In this document: positions 44,414 through 52,882 of the stretch, piece after piece
Numbering within the stretch: the first letter of the stretch is position 1
Layout: each line of letters begins with the position of its first letter
Assembly (NCBI RefSeq): GCF_000215105.1
Contig: NC_015588.1
Coordinates: forward strand, 2,046,001-2,110,000
DNA: 64,000 nucleotides
Direction of reading: 5' to 3'
From: Isoptericola variabilis 225
GTDB lineage: Bacteria; Actinomycetota; Actinomycetes; Actinomycetales; Cellulomonadaceae
The notes under the pieces: model-generated
Told to the model about the DNA's origin: nothing
Seen by the model: the letters and a program-made list of their open reading frames with translations, nothing else
Databases searched by the model: none
Translations under genes and position numbers: made by a program

Positions 44414-44932
44414 GTGACCGACGACGTGCCCTGGCTGGACCGCTCACAGCTGCGCGCCTGGGTGCGGCTGGTCGCCGTGCTCGAGCTGCTGCCGGGGGTG
44501 CTCGACGCCCAGCTGCGGCGCGACGCCGACGTCACCCACTTCGAGTACTACGTGCTCGCCGTCCTCTCGGAGTCGGACGACCGGACGCTGCGCATGAGCG
44601 AGCTCGCGCGCGTCACGAACGCCACGCCCCCGCGGCTGTCGCACGTCGTGCGCCGGCTCGAGGAACGCGGCCTCGTCGAGCGCTTCCCGTGCCCGACCGA
44701 CGCCCGCTCGACCAACGCGCGCCTCACGGAGGCCGGGTGGCAGAAGGTCGTGGAGGCGGCCCCGGGGCACGTGCGCACCGTGCGCCAGCACGTCATCGAC
44801 GCGCTCGACGACGAGCAGGTCGAGCAGCTCGCCGCGATCAGCGAGGCGATCCTCGGCCGGCTCGACCCGTCCGGCGCCATGGCGCCGACCTACCGCCGGT
44901 ACGACGACGACGCTCCGGACGCCGCTACCTGA
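44414..44932 (+). CDS. MarR-family transcriptional regulator
   Basis: 172 residues from GTG 44414. Winged helix-turn-helix: FEYYVLAVLSESDDRTLRMSELARVTNATPPRLSHVVRRLEERGLVERFPCPTDARSTNARLTEAG, the classic MarR recognition helix and wing. It is divergent from the oxidoreductase-doxX genes, which it presumably represses, with a redox or phenolic ligand. Its last 8 bases overlap the end of the converging GDSL gene. Confidence 0.92.
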   Translation: MTDDVPWLDRSQLRAWVRLVAVLELLPGVLDAQLRRDADVTHFEYYVLAVLSESDDRTLRMSELARVTNATPPRLSHVVRRLEERGLVERFPCPTDARSTNARLTEAGWQKVVEAAPGHVRTVRQHVIDALDDEQVEQLAAISEAILGRLDPSGAMAPTYRRYDDDAPDAAT

Positions 44933-45734
44933 TGCCGGCCCGCGCGACCGCCACCGTGACGGCCGTCGCGTAGGCCCGGTAGCCCTCGGCGTTCGGGTGG
45001 AACGCGCCCGGGTCGCCCGAAGGCAGGATCCACGGTTCCGGCGCGTTGACGCCGTGCCCCGCGAACCGCGCGGTGACGTCGACGAACCGGAAGCCGTGCT
45101 GGGCCGCGGCCTGCGCGATCACGGCGTTGAGCAGGTCCGCGCCGGCGTTGAGCCGCTCCTGCTTCTCGACCGAGGCGCCGCCGTACGCGCCGTGCTCGGG
45201 CGAGAAGAGGCGCGGGTAGCCGGTCACGATCACCTCGGCCCGCGGTGCGCGGGCGCGGACCTGCGTGTACGCCCGGTCGAGGAGGAGCGGCAGCGTCGTG
45301 GCGATCCGTCCCGTGACCGTGTCGAGCGCGGCCGTGCAGCTCGCGTCGTCGCGGACCAGGCACGCGGTGACCGCCTGCGACCACCCGGTGTCGTTGCCGC
45401 CGATGCTGAGCGTGACGAGCCGGGTCTCCTCGTCGAAGGCGTCGAGCTGGCCGCCGCCCACCATGGAGACGGTCGTGGCGCCCGCGCAGGCGGCGAGGTC
45501 GTCGAGGTCGATCCGCACCCTGCCGTCCACCTGGGCGGCGTACGCAGCCTCCGACCGGCCGCACGCGCCGTCGTACGGGGGGACGCCGTACCCGGAGGCG
45601 TAGGAGTCGCCCAGCGCGTCGTAGGTCAGGGGCCCGGGCGGCGCCGCCACGGCGGTCGGCCCGACCAGGGCGCCCGCGGCCGCGAGGACCACCGCGACCG
45701 GCACGCCCTCGTACCAGCGAGATGGGAGTCTCAT
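44925..45734 (-). CDS. Secreted SGNH/GDSL-family esterase-lipase
   Basis: 269 residues from ATG 45734. Signal peptide about 1-30 (VAVVLAAAGALVGPTAVAA). SGNH blocks: block I GDSYASGYGVPPYDGACGRS with the catalytic Ser, block III SIGGNDTGW with Gly/Asn of the oxyanion hole, block V DPGAFHPNAEGY with catalytic Asp/His. It belongs to the Streptomyces-scabies-esterase-like group of secreted lipases/esterases. Monocistronic. Confidence 0.9.
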   Translation of the reverse strand: MRLPSRWYEGVPVAVVLAAAGALVGPTAVAAPPGPLTYDALGDSYASGYGVPPYDGACGRSEAAYAAQVDGRVRIDLDDLAACAGATTVSMVGGGQLDAFDEETRLVTLSIGGNDTGWSQAVTACLVRDDASCTAALDTVTGRIATTLPLLLDRAYTQVRARAPRAEVIVTGYPRLFSPEHGAYGGASVEKQERLNAGADLLNAVIAQAAAQHGFRFVDVTARFAGHGVNAPEPWILPSGDPGAFHPNAEGYRAYATAVTVAVARAGIR

Positions 45735-45791
45735 GTGCCGGACCGTACCCGGGTCCGGCGCCACCCGCAGGACGTCCGCCGGGCCGACGCG

Positions 45792-47672
45792 TCAGGCGAG
45801 GCGGTGGATGCCGACCGCCGGCCCGTCCCCGGCGACGTCGAGGCCGCCGTCGGTCACCGTGAGCTCGAGGTCGCCGTAGAGGAGCTCGGGCCGGGCGCCG
45901 GGCGCGAGCAGGTGCCGCGGCAGCCGCGCGCCGGACCACGGCGCCCGCGCGAGGACGACGAGCAGGCGCTCGTCGGGCGTCTCGCGCAGGTACGCCACGG
46001 CGTCGTCCTCGACGACGGCCCACCGCAGCCCCCCGTCGCGCAGCGCGCGCGACGCCGCCCGGAGCCGCGACAGCGACCGGTACACCTCGAGCGTCGCGGC
46101 GTCCCAGCGCGGGCCGCCGCCGCGCGCACCCTGGTCCCACGCCATGGTGGTCCGCGCGTGTTCGCCGTTGAGGCCGGTCGCACCGACCTCGTCGCCCGCG
46201 AACACCACGGGCGTGCCGGGGTAGGTGAACAGCAGGGCCGCGGCGACCTCGACCATCTCGCGCGAGCCCACGATGGAGCGCAGCCGCGCCGTGTCGTGCG
46301 AGCCGAGCATGCTCCACTGCCGCACCGTGACCTGCCACGGCACGGTCGACGCGAACTCGCGCATCGTCTCGACCATGCGGGCCGCGGGCCGGCGGGGCAC
46401 GGCCGTGGGCAGCCCGAGGAACGGCACGCCGGAGTCCTCGGCCGCGAGCCAGGACCACGCGGGGCGCGTGAAGCCCGTGTAGTTCATGTTGGCGTGCCAG
46501 CCGTCGCCGAGCAGGTCGCCCGAGGCGTCGTGGAAGTGCTCGGCGACGAGCGCGCCGTCGGGCCGCTCGCGCGTGATCCGCTCGCGCAGGGCCCGCGCGA
46601 CGGCGTGGGTACGGTCCTCGCTTCCCCACCGGCCGGTCATGTTGGCGACGTCGACGCGCCAGCCGTCGATGCCGAACGGCTCGCGCAGCCAGCGCGCGAC
46701 GACCGCGTCGTCGCCCGTGACCATGCGGCGCCACGTCTCGTCCGAGCCCCAGTCGAGCTTGGGCAGCGAGCCGTGCCCGAGCCACGACGCGTACGCGAGG
46801 CCGTCGTCCTGGAGCGCGACGTCGGTCCCCGCCGTGCCCGGCGGGGCGTCCGCCCAGAGGTACATGCCGTGCTCGGGCGACGACGGGTCCGCGAGCGCCC
46901 TGGCGAACCACTCGTGCCCGTCGCCCGTGTGGTTGGTGGTGATGTCGCCCATGAGGCGCATGCCGCGCGCGTGCACGGCCCGGGCCAGCTCCGCGTAGGC
47001 CTCGTCGCCGCCGAGCAGGGGGTCGACGTGGTCGAACGTCGAGGCGTCGTAGCGGTGGTTGGACCGCCCGGGGAACACGGGCGTGAGGTACAGGGTGCGG
47101 ACGCCGAGCGTCTCGAGGTGGTCGAGGTGCTCGACGATCCCCGGCAGGTCGCCGCCGAACAGCTGCGTCCCGACGTGCGGGCCCGCGCCGAGCGGCTCGT
47201 CGTCCCACGCCGCGGGCACGGCCCAGTCGGGCAGGGGCCGCGCGTCGGCCGCCGCCGACCGCGCGAACCGGTCGGGGAAGACCTGGTAGACCAGCCCCTC
47301 CCCCAGCCACGACGGCGCCGGGGCGTGCGTGGTGAGGCGGAAGCTCCCGGCGTCGGGCACCTCGCGGTCGTGGACGCCGCGCCCGTCGAGCCACCGGTAG
47401 CCGCCCGGGACGTCGAGGAAGAAGCGGTAGGGCGTGACCGGGTTGTGCACGACGACGTCGGCGACGTACCAGTCCTCGCGCTCGTCGCCCCCGTCGCGGC
47501 GGGCCGGCGTGAGCCGCGGCTCGCCGTCGCGGACCGTGCGGAGCCACACGTCCCGCACGCCGGCCGTCCGCGGGACGCGGACGCGGACCGGCACCACGTC
47601 CCCGAGGGCGGGCGTGCCCTCGGGGACGTACGACGCCGAGCCGTCGTGGTGCGGCGCGTCGAGCAGGTGCAT
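45792..47672 (-). CDS. GH13 glycosidase, neopullulanase/cyclomaltodextrinase-like with CBM34-type N-domain
   Basis: 626 residues, no signal peptide, so cytosolic. An N-terminal beta domain (about 1-115) resembles CBM34. The TIM barrel shows LGVRTLYLTPVFPGRSNHRYDASTF, GMRLMGDITTNHTGDGH, GIDGWRVDVANMTG (nucleophile Asp), ALVAEHFHD (acid/base Glu) and MLGSHDTARL (third Asp). It should hydrolyse imported maltodextrins. It is the last gene of malEFG, 1 bp after malG. Confidence 0.9.
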   Translation of the reverse strand: MHLLDAPHHDGSASYVPEGTPALGDVVPVRVRVPRTAGVRDVWLRTVRDGEPRLTPARRDGGDEREDWYVADVVVHNPVTPYRFFLDVPGGYRWLDGRGVHDREVPDAGSFRLTTHAPAPSWLGEGLVYQVFPDRFARSAAADARPLPDWAVPAAWDDEPLGAGPHVGTQLFGGDLPGIVEHLDHLETLGVRTLYLTPVFPGRSNHRYDASTFDHVDPLLGGDEAYAELARAVHARGMRLMGDITTNHTGDGHEWFARALADPSSPEHGMYLWADAPPGTAGTDVALQDDGLAYASWLGHGSLPKLDWGSDETWRRMVTGDDAVVARWLREPFGIDGWRVDVANMTGRWGSEDRTHAVARALRERITRERPDGALVAEHFHDASGDLLGDGWHANMNYTGFTRPAWSWLAAEDSGVPFLGLPTAVPRRPAARMVETMREFASTVPWQVTVRQWSMLGSHDTARLRSIVGSREMVEVAAALLFTYPGTPVVFAGDEVGATGLNGEHARTTMAWDQGARGGGPRWDAATLEVYRSLSRLRAASRALRDGGLRWAVVEDDAVAYLRETPDERLLVVLARAPWSGARLPRHLLAPGARPELLYGDLELTVTDGGLDVAGDGPAVGIHRLA

Positions 47673-47673
47673 C

Positions 47674-48582
47674 TCAGCCCTTCACGGAGCCGGCGGTGAG
47701 CCCGCCGACGATGTACTTCTGCAGGAAGAGGAACAGCGCCAGCACCGGGATCGCCGAGATCACCGCGCCCGCCGCGAAGAGGCCCCAGTTGGCCTCGAGC
47801 AGCGACGAGACCCACCCGTAGAGGCCCACGGCCAGGGTCCAGTTGGCCTCCGACTGCAGCAGCACGCGCGCGATGATGAACTCGCCGAACGTGCTGATGA
47901 AGCTCAGCAGCGCCACGACGGCGAGGATCGGCGAGACGAGCCGCAGGATGATGCCCCAGTAGATCTGGGCGTGCGAGGCGCCGTCGATCTTCGCGGCCTC
48001 GTCGAGCTCGCGCGGGATCGTGTTGAAGAACCCGTACATGAGGAACGTGTTCACGCCCAGCGCGCCGCCCAGGTAGACCGCGACGAGCGCGAGCTTGGAG
48101 TTGAGCCCCAGGGCCGGCACGACCTCGCCGAGGGAGATGAGCAGCAGGAAGATCGCCACGAAGGCGAGCATCTGCGGGAACATCTGGATGATGAGCAGCG
48201 CCGTCAGCCCCACGCGGCGGCCCGTGAACCGGAACCGCGAGAACGCGTACGCCGCGGCTGCGCCCATGAGCACCGTGCCCACGGCCGTGACGACGCCGAT
48301 GACGAGCGTGTTGGCCATCCACGTCCAGAACCGCGTGTCGCCGAGCTCGGCGTAGTTGGCGCCGCTCGTCGAGCTGAACAGCGCGTTCGAGCCCGTGAGC
48401 GTGCCGCTCGGCGAGAGCGACGCCGACACGACGTACACGATCGGGAAGACGGCGAACAGCACGGCCAGCACGCCCACCAGGTGGCGCCACCCGAGCTCGC
48501 GCGCCCACCGGCCGGCGGGCATCCGCGTGCGCAGCTCCCCGGCGGGCGCGTGCTGCCGCGTGGTCGAGGTCGTCGTCGTCAT
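47674..48582 (-). CDS. malG: Maltose/maltodextrin ABC permease MalG
   Basis: 302 residues, six helices. The EAA motif is IPRELDEAAKIDGASHAQIYWGIILRLVSP. The C-terminal YIVGGLTAGSVKG matches the MalG tail that contacts the ATPase (MsmK/MalK type). It overlaps the malF stop by one base (TGATG). The ATP-binding subunit is not encoded in the window, as usual where one MsiK-type ATPase serves many importers. Confidence 0.93.
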   Translation of the reverse strand: MTTTTSTTRQHAPAGELRTRMPAGRWARELGWRHLVGVLAVLFAVFPIVYVVSASLSPSGTLTGSNALFSSTSGANYAELGDTRFWTWMANTLVIGVVTAVGTVLMGAAAAYAFSRFRFTGRRVGLTALLIIQMFPQMLAFVAIFLLLISLGEVVPALGLNSKLALVAVYLGGALGVNTFLMYGFFNTIPRELDEAAKIDGASHAQIYWGIILRLVSPILAVVALLSFISTFGEFIIARVLLQSEANWTLAVGLYGWVSSLLEANWGLFAAGAVISAIPVLALFLFLQKYIVGGLTAGSVKG

Positions 48583-50237
48583 CAGCTCAGCTCCTCGAGC
48601 TTGCGGGTCTGGCGGAACGCGATCGCGGAGATCGTGCCGACCACGAGGAAGATCACGATCGACAGGGCGCTCGCCAGGCCGTAGTTGCGCGGCGCGGTGC
48701 CGTCGAGGCCGGACACGTTGTAGACCATCGAGATGAGGATGTCGGTGTGCCCGAGGGGCACCGACGCGTCGGCGAACCGGGGCCCGCCGTCGGTCAGCAT
48801 CTTGATGAGCGTGAAGTTGTTGAAGTTGAACGCGAAGCTCGAGATGAGCAGCGGTGCCGTCGAGACGAGCAGCAGCGGCATCGTGATCGAGCGCCACGTG
48901 CGCCACCGGCCCGCGCCGTCGATCCGCGCCGCCTCGTACACGTCGCCCGGCAGCGACTGCAGCGCACCGGTGCAGATGAGGAACATGTACGGGAAGCCGA
49001 GCCACAGGTTGACGAGCAGCACCGACACCTTCGCGAGCCACGGGTCGGTGAGCCACGGGATGCTCGCCCCGCCCAGCAGCACCTGGTTGACGAACCCGTA
49101 GCCGCGGTTGAGCATGCCGGCCCACAGCAGCGCCGCGAGGAAGCCCGGCATCGCGTACGGCAGGATCATGAGCGTCCGGTAGATCCGGCGGCCGCGCAGG
49201 CGCGGGTCGTTGAACGCGATCGCCAGGAACATGCCGAGCAGGAACGTCGAGACCACGCTCAGGAGCGCGAACGCGAACGTCCATGCGAGGATCTTGACGA
49301 ACGGCTCGGAGTAGCGGGAGTCGCCGAACGCCGTCGCGAAGTTGTCGAACCCGACCGACACGCGCCAGCCGACCGCGAGCGTCGTGCCGTCCGGCGCCTC
49401 GAACTGCCCCTCGTCGTTGGGCGTGTACACGACGCCGGTCGACGTGTCCGTCATGGTGTCGGCCTCGGCGTCGTACTCCAGCACGGGCTGGAACACGTAC
49501 CCCGTGCGCGCGTCCTGCGTGCGGATCGACCCGTCCTCGGGGTCCTCCGAGACGGGCACGCGCAGCGTCGTGACCTCCTGCTGCCGCTCGAGGACCTGCG
49601 CCCGGTCGAGCACGGTCCAGCCCGGGACGTCGGTCGCGACGCCGTCGGACACCGTCGCGCCGGGGGCGGCCTCGAGCGGCTGCTCGGCCGACCCGACGCG
49701 CACGTCGCCCGACTCGTCGACGACGGCGAAGCCAAGCTCGCCGGCGTCGCTCTCGACGACGGTCAGCGGCGCCGCGGGCGAGCCCTCGACGCGGCGCTCG
49801 TTCTGTGCGAGCAGCGCCTCGACGGCCTGCTCCTTGGTCGAGTTGTGCCCGTCGCCGTAGTTGGTGAAGGCGACGTAGCCGGTGTAGCCGACGACGTAGA
49901 CCTGGAAGACGAGCAGGAACAGCAGGCCGGGGAGGATGTACTTCAGCGGCAGGCTGCGCCGGCTGAAGTAGACCCAGTTGGCCGCGACGAGCATCGCCAG
50001 CGTCGCGGCGAAGATGCCCCACGACTCCTCGGAGTACGCCGCCAGGAGCGCGAAGACCCCGAGCGCGTCGACCACGCCCATGAGCACGAGCTTGACGACG
50101 AACCCGACGCCGAAGCCCTCGCGGCTCGGGGCCAACCGGAGCCGGGGACGGGGCGTGCGCGTGGTGCCGGATGCGGCGCCGCCGCCATCGCTCGGGGCGA
50201 CGACGGCGGCGCTCACGTTCGAGTCCGCGGCGGACAT
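48582..50237 (-). CDS. malF: Maltose/maltodextrin ABC permease MalF (with large extracytoplasmic loop)
   Basis: 551 residues. After three N-terminal helices, a roughly 190-residue extracytoplasmic insertion (about 125-320) corresponds to the MalF P2 loop that contacts the binding protein; most CUT1 permeases lack it. EAA motif: LPGDVYEAARIDGAGRWRTWRSITMP. SFAFNFNNFTLIKMLTDGGP is diagnostic of MalF. It is coupled by single-base overlaps with malE and malG. Confidence 0.93.
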   Translation of the reverse strand: MSAADSNVSAAVVAPSDGGGAASGTTRTPRPRLRLAPSREGFGVGFVVKLVLMGVVDALGVFALLAAYSEESWGIFAATLAMLVAANWVYFSRRSLPLKYILPGLLFLLVFQVYVVGYTGYVAFTNYGDGHNSTKEQAVEALLAQNERRVEGSPAAPLTVVESDAGELGFAVVDESGDVRVGSAEQPLEAAPGATVSDGVATDVPGWTVLDRAQVLERQQEVTTLRVPVSEDPEDGSIRTQDARTGYVFQPVLEYDAEADTMTDTSTGVVYTPNDEGQFEAPDGTTLAVGWRVSVGFDNFATAFGDSRYSEPFVKILAWTFAFALLSVVSTFLLGMFLAIAFNDPRLRGRRIYRTLMILPYAMPGFLAALLWAGMLNRGYGFVNQVLLGGASIPWLTDPWLAKVSVLLVNLWLGFPYMFLICTGALQSLPGDVYEAARIDGAGRWRTWRSITMPLLLVSTAPLLISSFAFNFNNFTLIKMLTDGGPRFADASVPLGHTDILISMVYNVSGLDGTAPRNYGLASALSIVIFLVVGTISAIAFRQTRKLEELS

Positions 50238-51472
50238 CAGCCGAGCGCGCCCTCGATGTCGGACACCATCTTCTGCCAGGCCTCGGCCGGCTGGGCCTGG
50301 CCCGAGATGATGTTGGCCTCGGTCACGCCCCAGAAGGCCCAGACGGAGCCCATCTCGGGGATCGACGGCATCGGGACGGCCTCGGCGCCCACCTCGCGGA
50401 AGCCCGCTACGATCGGGTCGTCCGACACGGCGTCGGCGGCCGCGGTCAGCGCCGGCGGGCGGCCGCCGGCCTCGAACAGCGCGACCTGCGCCTCCTCGGT
50501 GGACAGGTAGTTGACGAGGAAGTCGTTGGCGAGCAGGGCGTTCTGGCTCTGCGCGCTGACGTAGAAGCCCTGGACGCCGACGAACGGCTGGGCGGGCTGG
50601 TCACCCGGCGCCGGGATCGGGTCGATCGCCAGCTCGAGGTCGGCGAACTGCTCGAGCATCCACGGGCCGCCGACGATGAACGGCGACTCGCCGTTCTTGA
50701 AGGACTCGACCGCGATGTCGTACGTGATGTCGGTGCTCAGCACGCCCGCGGAGCCCTGGTCGGCGAGCCACTGCGCGAACGCCTCGCCGTTCTCGCCGCC
50801 GAGCGTCAGCTCGGGACGGTACGAGCCGTCGTCGTTCTGCGCGAAGACCGGGGCGCCGAACGAGGTCTGGAACGGGTAGTACGTGTACGGGTCGCCCTCG
50901 GTGCCCGTCTGGATGAGGAACGGGTACTTGGTGCCCGCCTCCTGGCCGGCCGCGACCATCTCGTCGAACGTCGCCGGGGCGGTGTCCGCGAGCGCCGTGT
51001 TGCGGATGAGGGCGATGTTCTCGATCGCGTAGGGCAGGCCGTAGACCTGGCCGTCCTGCGTGAAGGCCTGGACCGCGACCTCCTCGAACTCGGCGGCCTT
51101 GTCGCCCAGCTCGATCGGGGCGACGACGCCGTTGGTCGTCAGCTCGCCGAGCCAGTCGTGGGCGCCGACGGTGATGTCGGGGCCCTCGCCCGTCGGGACC
51201 TGCGCGAGGAAGTCGGTGCGGATGTCCTCGAAGTTCTTCTGGACGAGCTCGACCGTGGTGCCGGTCTCCGCCTCGAAGTCCTCGGCGGCGGCCTGGACGG
51301 CGGCCTCGCGGGTCTCGTCGACCCAGACCGTGAGGGAGCCGCTCGCCGCGGGGGCGCTCGTCTCCTCGGCCGGCTCGGTGGTCTCGTCGCCGGCCGGCTC
51401 GGTGCCCCCGCCGCACGCGGCGAGCGCGAGGGTCGAGGTGAGCGCGGCGGCAAGAAGGATGCTCCGTCGCAT
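50237..51472 (-). CDS. malE: Maltose/maltodextrin-binding lipoprotein MalE
   Basis: 411 residues from ATG 51472. Lipoprotein signal with lipobox LAAC near residue 20. MalE-like landmarks: SGSLTVWVDETREAAVQAAAEDFEAETGTTVELV, GPDITVGAHDWLGELTTNGVVAPIEL, VYGLPYAIENIALIRNTAL and the C-terminal MPSIPEMGSVWAFWGVTEANIISGQ. It captures maltodextrins outside the membrane and delivers them to MalFG. First gene of the operon, directly downstream of two LacI operators. Confidence 0.95.
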   Translation of the reverse strand: MRRSILLAAALTSTLALAACGGGTEPAGDETTEPAEETSAPAASGSLTVWVDETREAAVQAAAEDFEAETGTTVELVQKNFEDIRTDFLAQVPTGEGPDITVGAHDWLGELTTNGVVAPIELGDKAAEFEEVAVQAFTQDGQVYGLPYAIENIALIRNTALADTAPATFDEMVAAGQEAGTKYPFLIQTGTEGDPYTYYPFQTSFGAPVFAQNDDGSYRPELTLGGENGEAFAQWLADQGSAGVLSTDITYDIAVESFKNGESPFIVGGPWMLEQFADLELAIDPIPAPGDQPAQPFVGVQGFYVSAQSQNALLANDFLVNYLSTEEAQVALFEAGGRPPALTAAADAVSDDPIVAGFREVGAEAVPMPSIPEMGSVWAFWGVTEANIISGQAQPAEAWQKMVSDIEGALG

Positions 51473-51583
51473 CGGTGTACTCCCAGCTTCGTCGAAGGTT
51501 GGCACTCGGGTGCCCCTGGTCGGGGCTGCGGGCCCGGCGTCGTGCCCTGTTGGGGAGAAACGTAGGGGTGTTGCAGACTGATT

Positions 51584-51613
51584 GCAAGATCTTGCGATAA
51601 CGTTGCGGCAACG
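51584..51613. promoter_or_regulatory. tandem LacI operators controlling malE and lacI
   Basis: Two perfect palindromes, GCAAGATCTTGC (51584-51595) and CGTTGC-G-GCAACG (51601-51613), lie 111-141 bp upstream of malE and about 90 bp upstream of the divergent regulator. The second shares its GTTGC-n-GCAAC heart with the site before the alpha-glucosidase gene. Confidence 0.8.
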
Positions 51614-51698
51614 GTTACAGCCGTGCCGGGCGACCGGGATCCCGCCCGACCGGCTCAGGGCGACGACATCCGCCGTCGGACCGGGACGAGGAGGTCCG

Positions 51699-52748
51699 AT
51701 GTCTCTTAGAATTCCGCGGGTGCGCACCCGTCTGAGCGACCTGGCCGAGCAGGCCGGCGTCTCCACCGCCACCGTCTCGCGCGTGCTGAACGGCAAGCCG
51801 GGCGTGGCGAGCGAGACGCGCCACGCCGTGCTCGCCGCGCTCGACGTGCTGGGCTACGAGCGGCCCCAGGCGCTGCGCGGCCGCTCGGCGGGGCTCGTGG
51901 GCCTGCTCGTGCCCGAGCTGATCAACCCCGTCTTCCCCGCGTTCGCGCAGGCCATCGAGTCGCTGCTCGCCGAGCGCGGGTACACCCCGCTGCTGTGCAC
52001 GCAGGAGCCGGGCGGCACGACCGAGGACGAGTACGTCGACACGCTCGTCGACCACTCGGTGGACGGCATCGTGTTCGTCTCGGGGCTGCACGCGGACACG
52101 CGCGCCGACCACTCGCGCTACGAGGTGCTGCGCAGCCGGGGCATCCCGATCGTCCTGGTCAACGGGTACGCCGAGGGCATCGACGCGCCGTTCGTCTCGC
52201 CCGACGACGCGGCGAGCGTCGACCTGGCCGTGCGGCACCTCGTGTCGCTCGGCCACGAGCGCATCGGCCTGGCGATCGGCCCCGAGCGGTACGTGCCCGC
52301 CCGTCGCAAGGTCGAGGCGTTCCTGCGCGCGCTCGTCGAGCACGGGCTCGCGACCGACGCCGAGGACGCGCGCACGCACGTCGTGAGCACGCTCTACACG
52401 CTCGAGGGCGGCCAGGCGGCCGCCGCCGAGCTCGTCGCGTCGGGGCACACCGCGGTCGTGTGCGGCTCGGACCTCATGGCGCTCGGCGCCGTGCGCGCCG
52501 CGCGCTCGCGCGGCCTGCGCGTGCCGCAGGACGTGTCCGTGGTCGGGTACGACGACGCGCCGCTCATCGCGTTCACCGACCCGCCGCTGACCACGGTCCG
52601 CCAGCCCGTGGAGGCCATGGCCCGCGCGGCGGTGAGCGCGCTGCTGTCCGAGATCGCCGGTGACCGCGCCCCGCGCACCGAGCTGCTGTTCGCCCCGGAG
52701 CTCGTGGTCCGGGGCTCGACCGGGCCCGCCCCGCGCGGCTCGCACTGA
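51699..52748 (+). CDS. LacI-family regulator of maltose/maltodextrin utilisation (MalR-like)
   Basis: 349 residues from ATG 51699, with GAGGAGG 5 bases upstream. HTH at about 10-32: RLSDLAEQAGVSTATVSRVLNGKPGVASETR. Effector domain: GLVGLLVPELINPVFPAFAQAIE, VDGIVFVSGLHAD, GHERIGLAIGPERYVPARRKVEAF, DVSVVGYDDAPLIAFTDPPLTTVRQPVEAMA. It lies between malEFG and a GH13 alpha-glucosidase and has operators on both sides, so it coordinates the regulon. Maltose or a derivative is the likely inducer. Confidence 0.93.
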   Translation: MSLRIPRVRTRLSDLAEQAGVSTATVSRVLNGKPGVASETRHAVLAALDVLGYERPQALRGRSAGLVGLLVPELINPVFPAFAQAIESLLAERGYTPLLCTQEPGGTTEDEYVDTLVDHSVDGIVFVSGLHADTRADHSRYEVLRSRGIPIVLVNGYAEGIDAPFVSPDDAASVDLAVRHLVSLGHERIGLAIGPERYVPARRKVEAFLRALVEHGLATDAEDARTHVVSTLYTLEGGQAAAAELVASGHTAVVCGSDLMALGAVRAARSRGLRVPQDVSVVGYDDAPLIAFTDPPLTTVRQPVEAMARAAVSALLSEIAGDRAPRTELLFAPELVVRGSTGPAPRGSH

Positions 52749-52818
52749 CCGCACCGGGGCCTTCCGCCCCGGCCCCGGGCGCCCGCCGGACCTCTCCGAC
52801 GGGCACCCTGGTGAAAAG

Positions 52819-52829
52819 GTTGCAGCAAC
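52819..52829. promoter_or_regulatory. LacI operator upstream of the alpha-glucosidase gene
   Basis: GTTGC-A-GCAAC, a perfect 5-1-5 palindrome 54 bp before the GH13 start. It is the same half-site as in the malE promoter, so one regulator can control both transcripts. Confidence 0.75.
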
Positions 52830-52882
52830 GCTTACACTCGTGCGCTGCACCGCCCGACGACCTGTGAGGAAGCACTTCCGCG

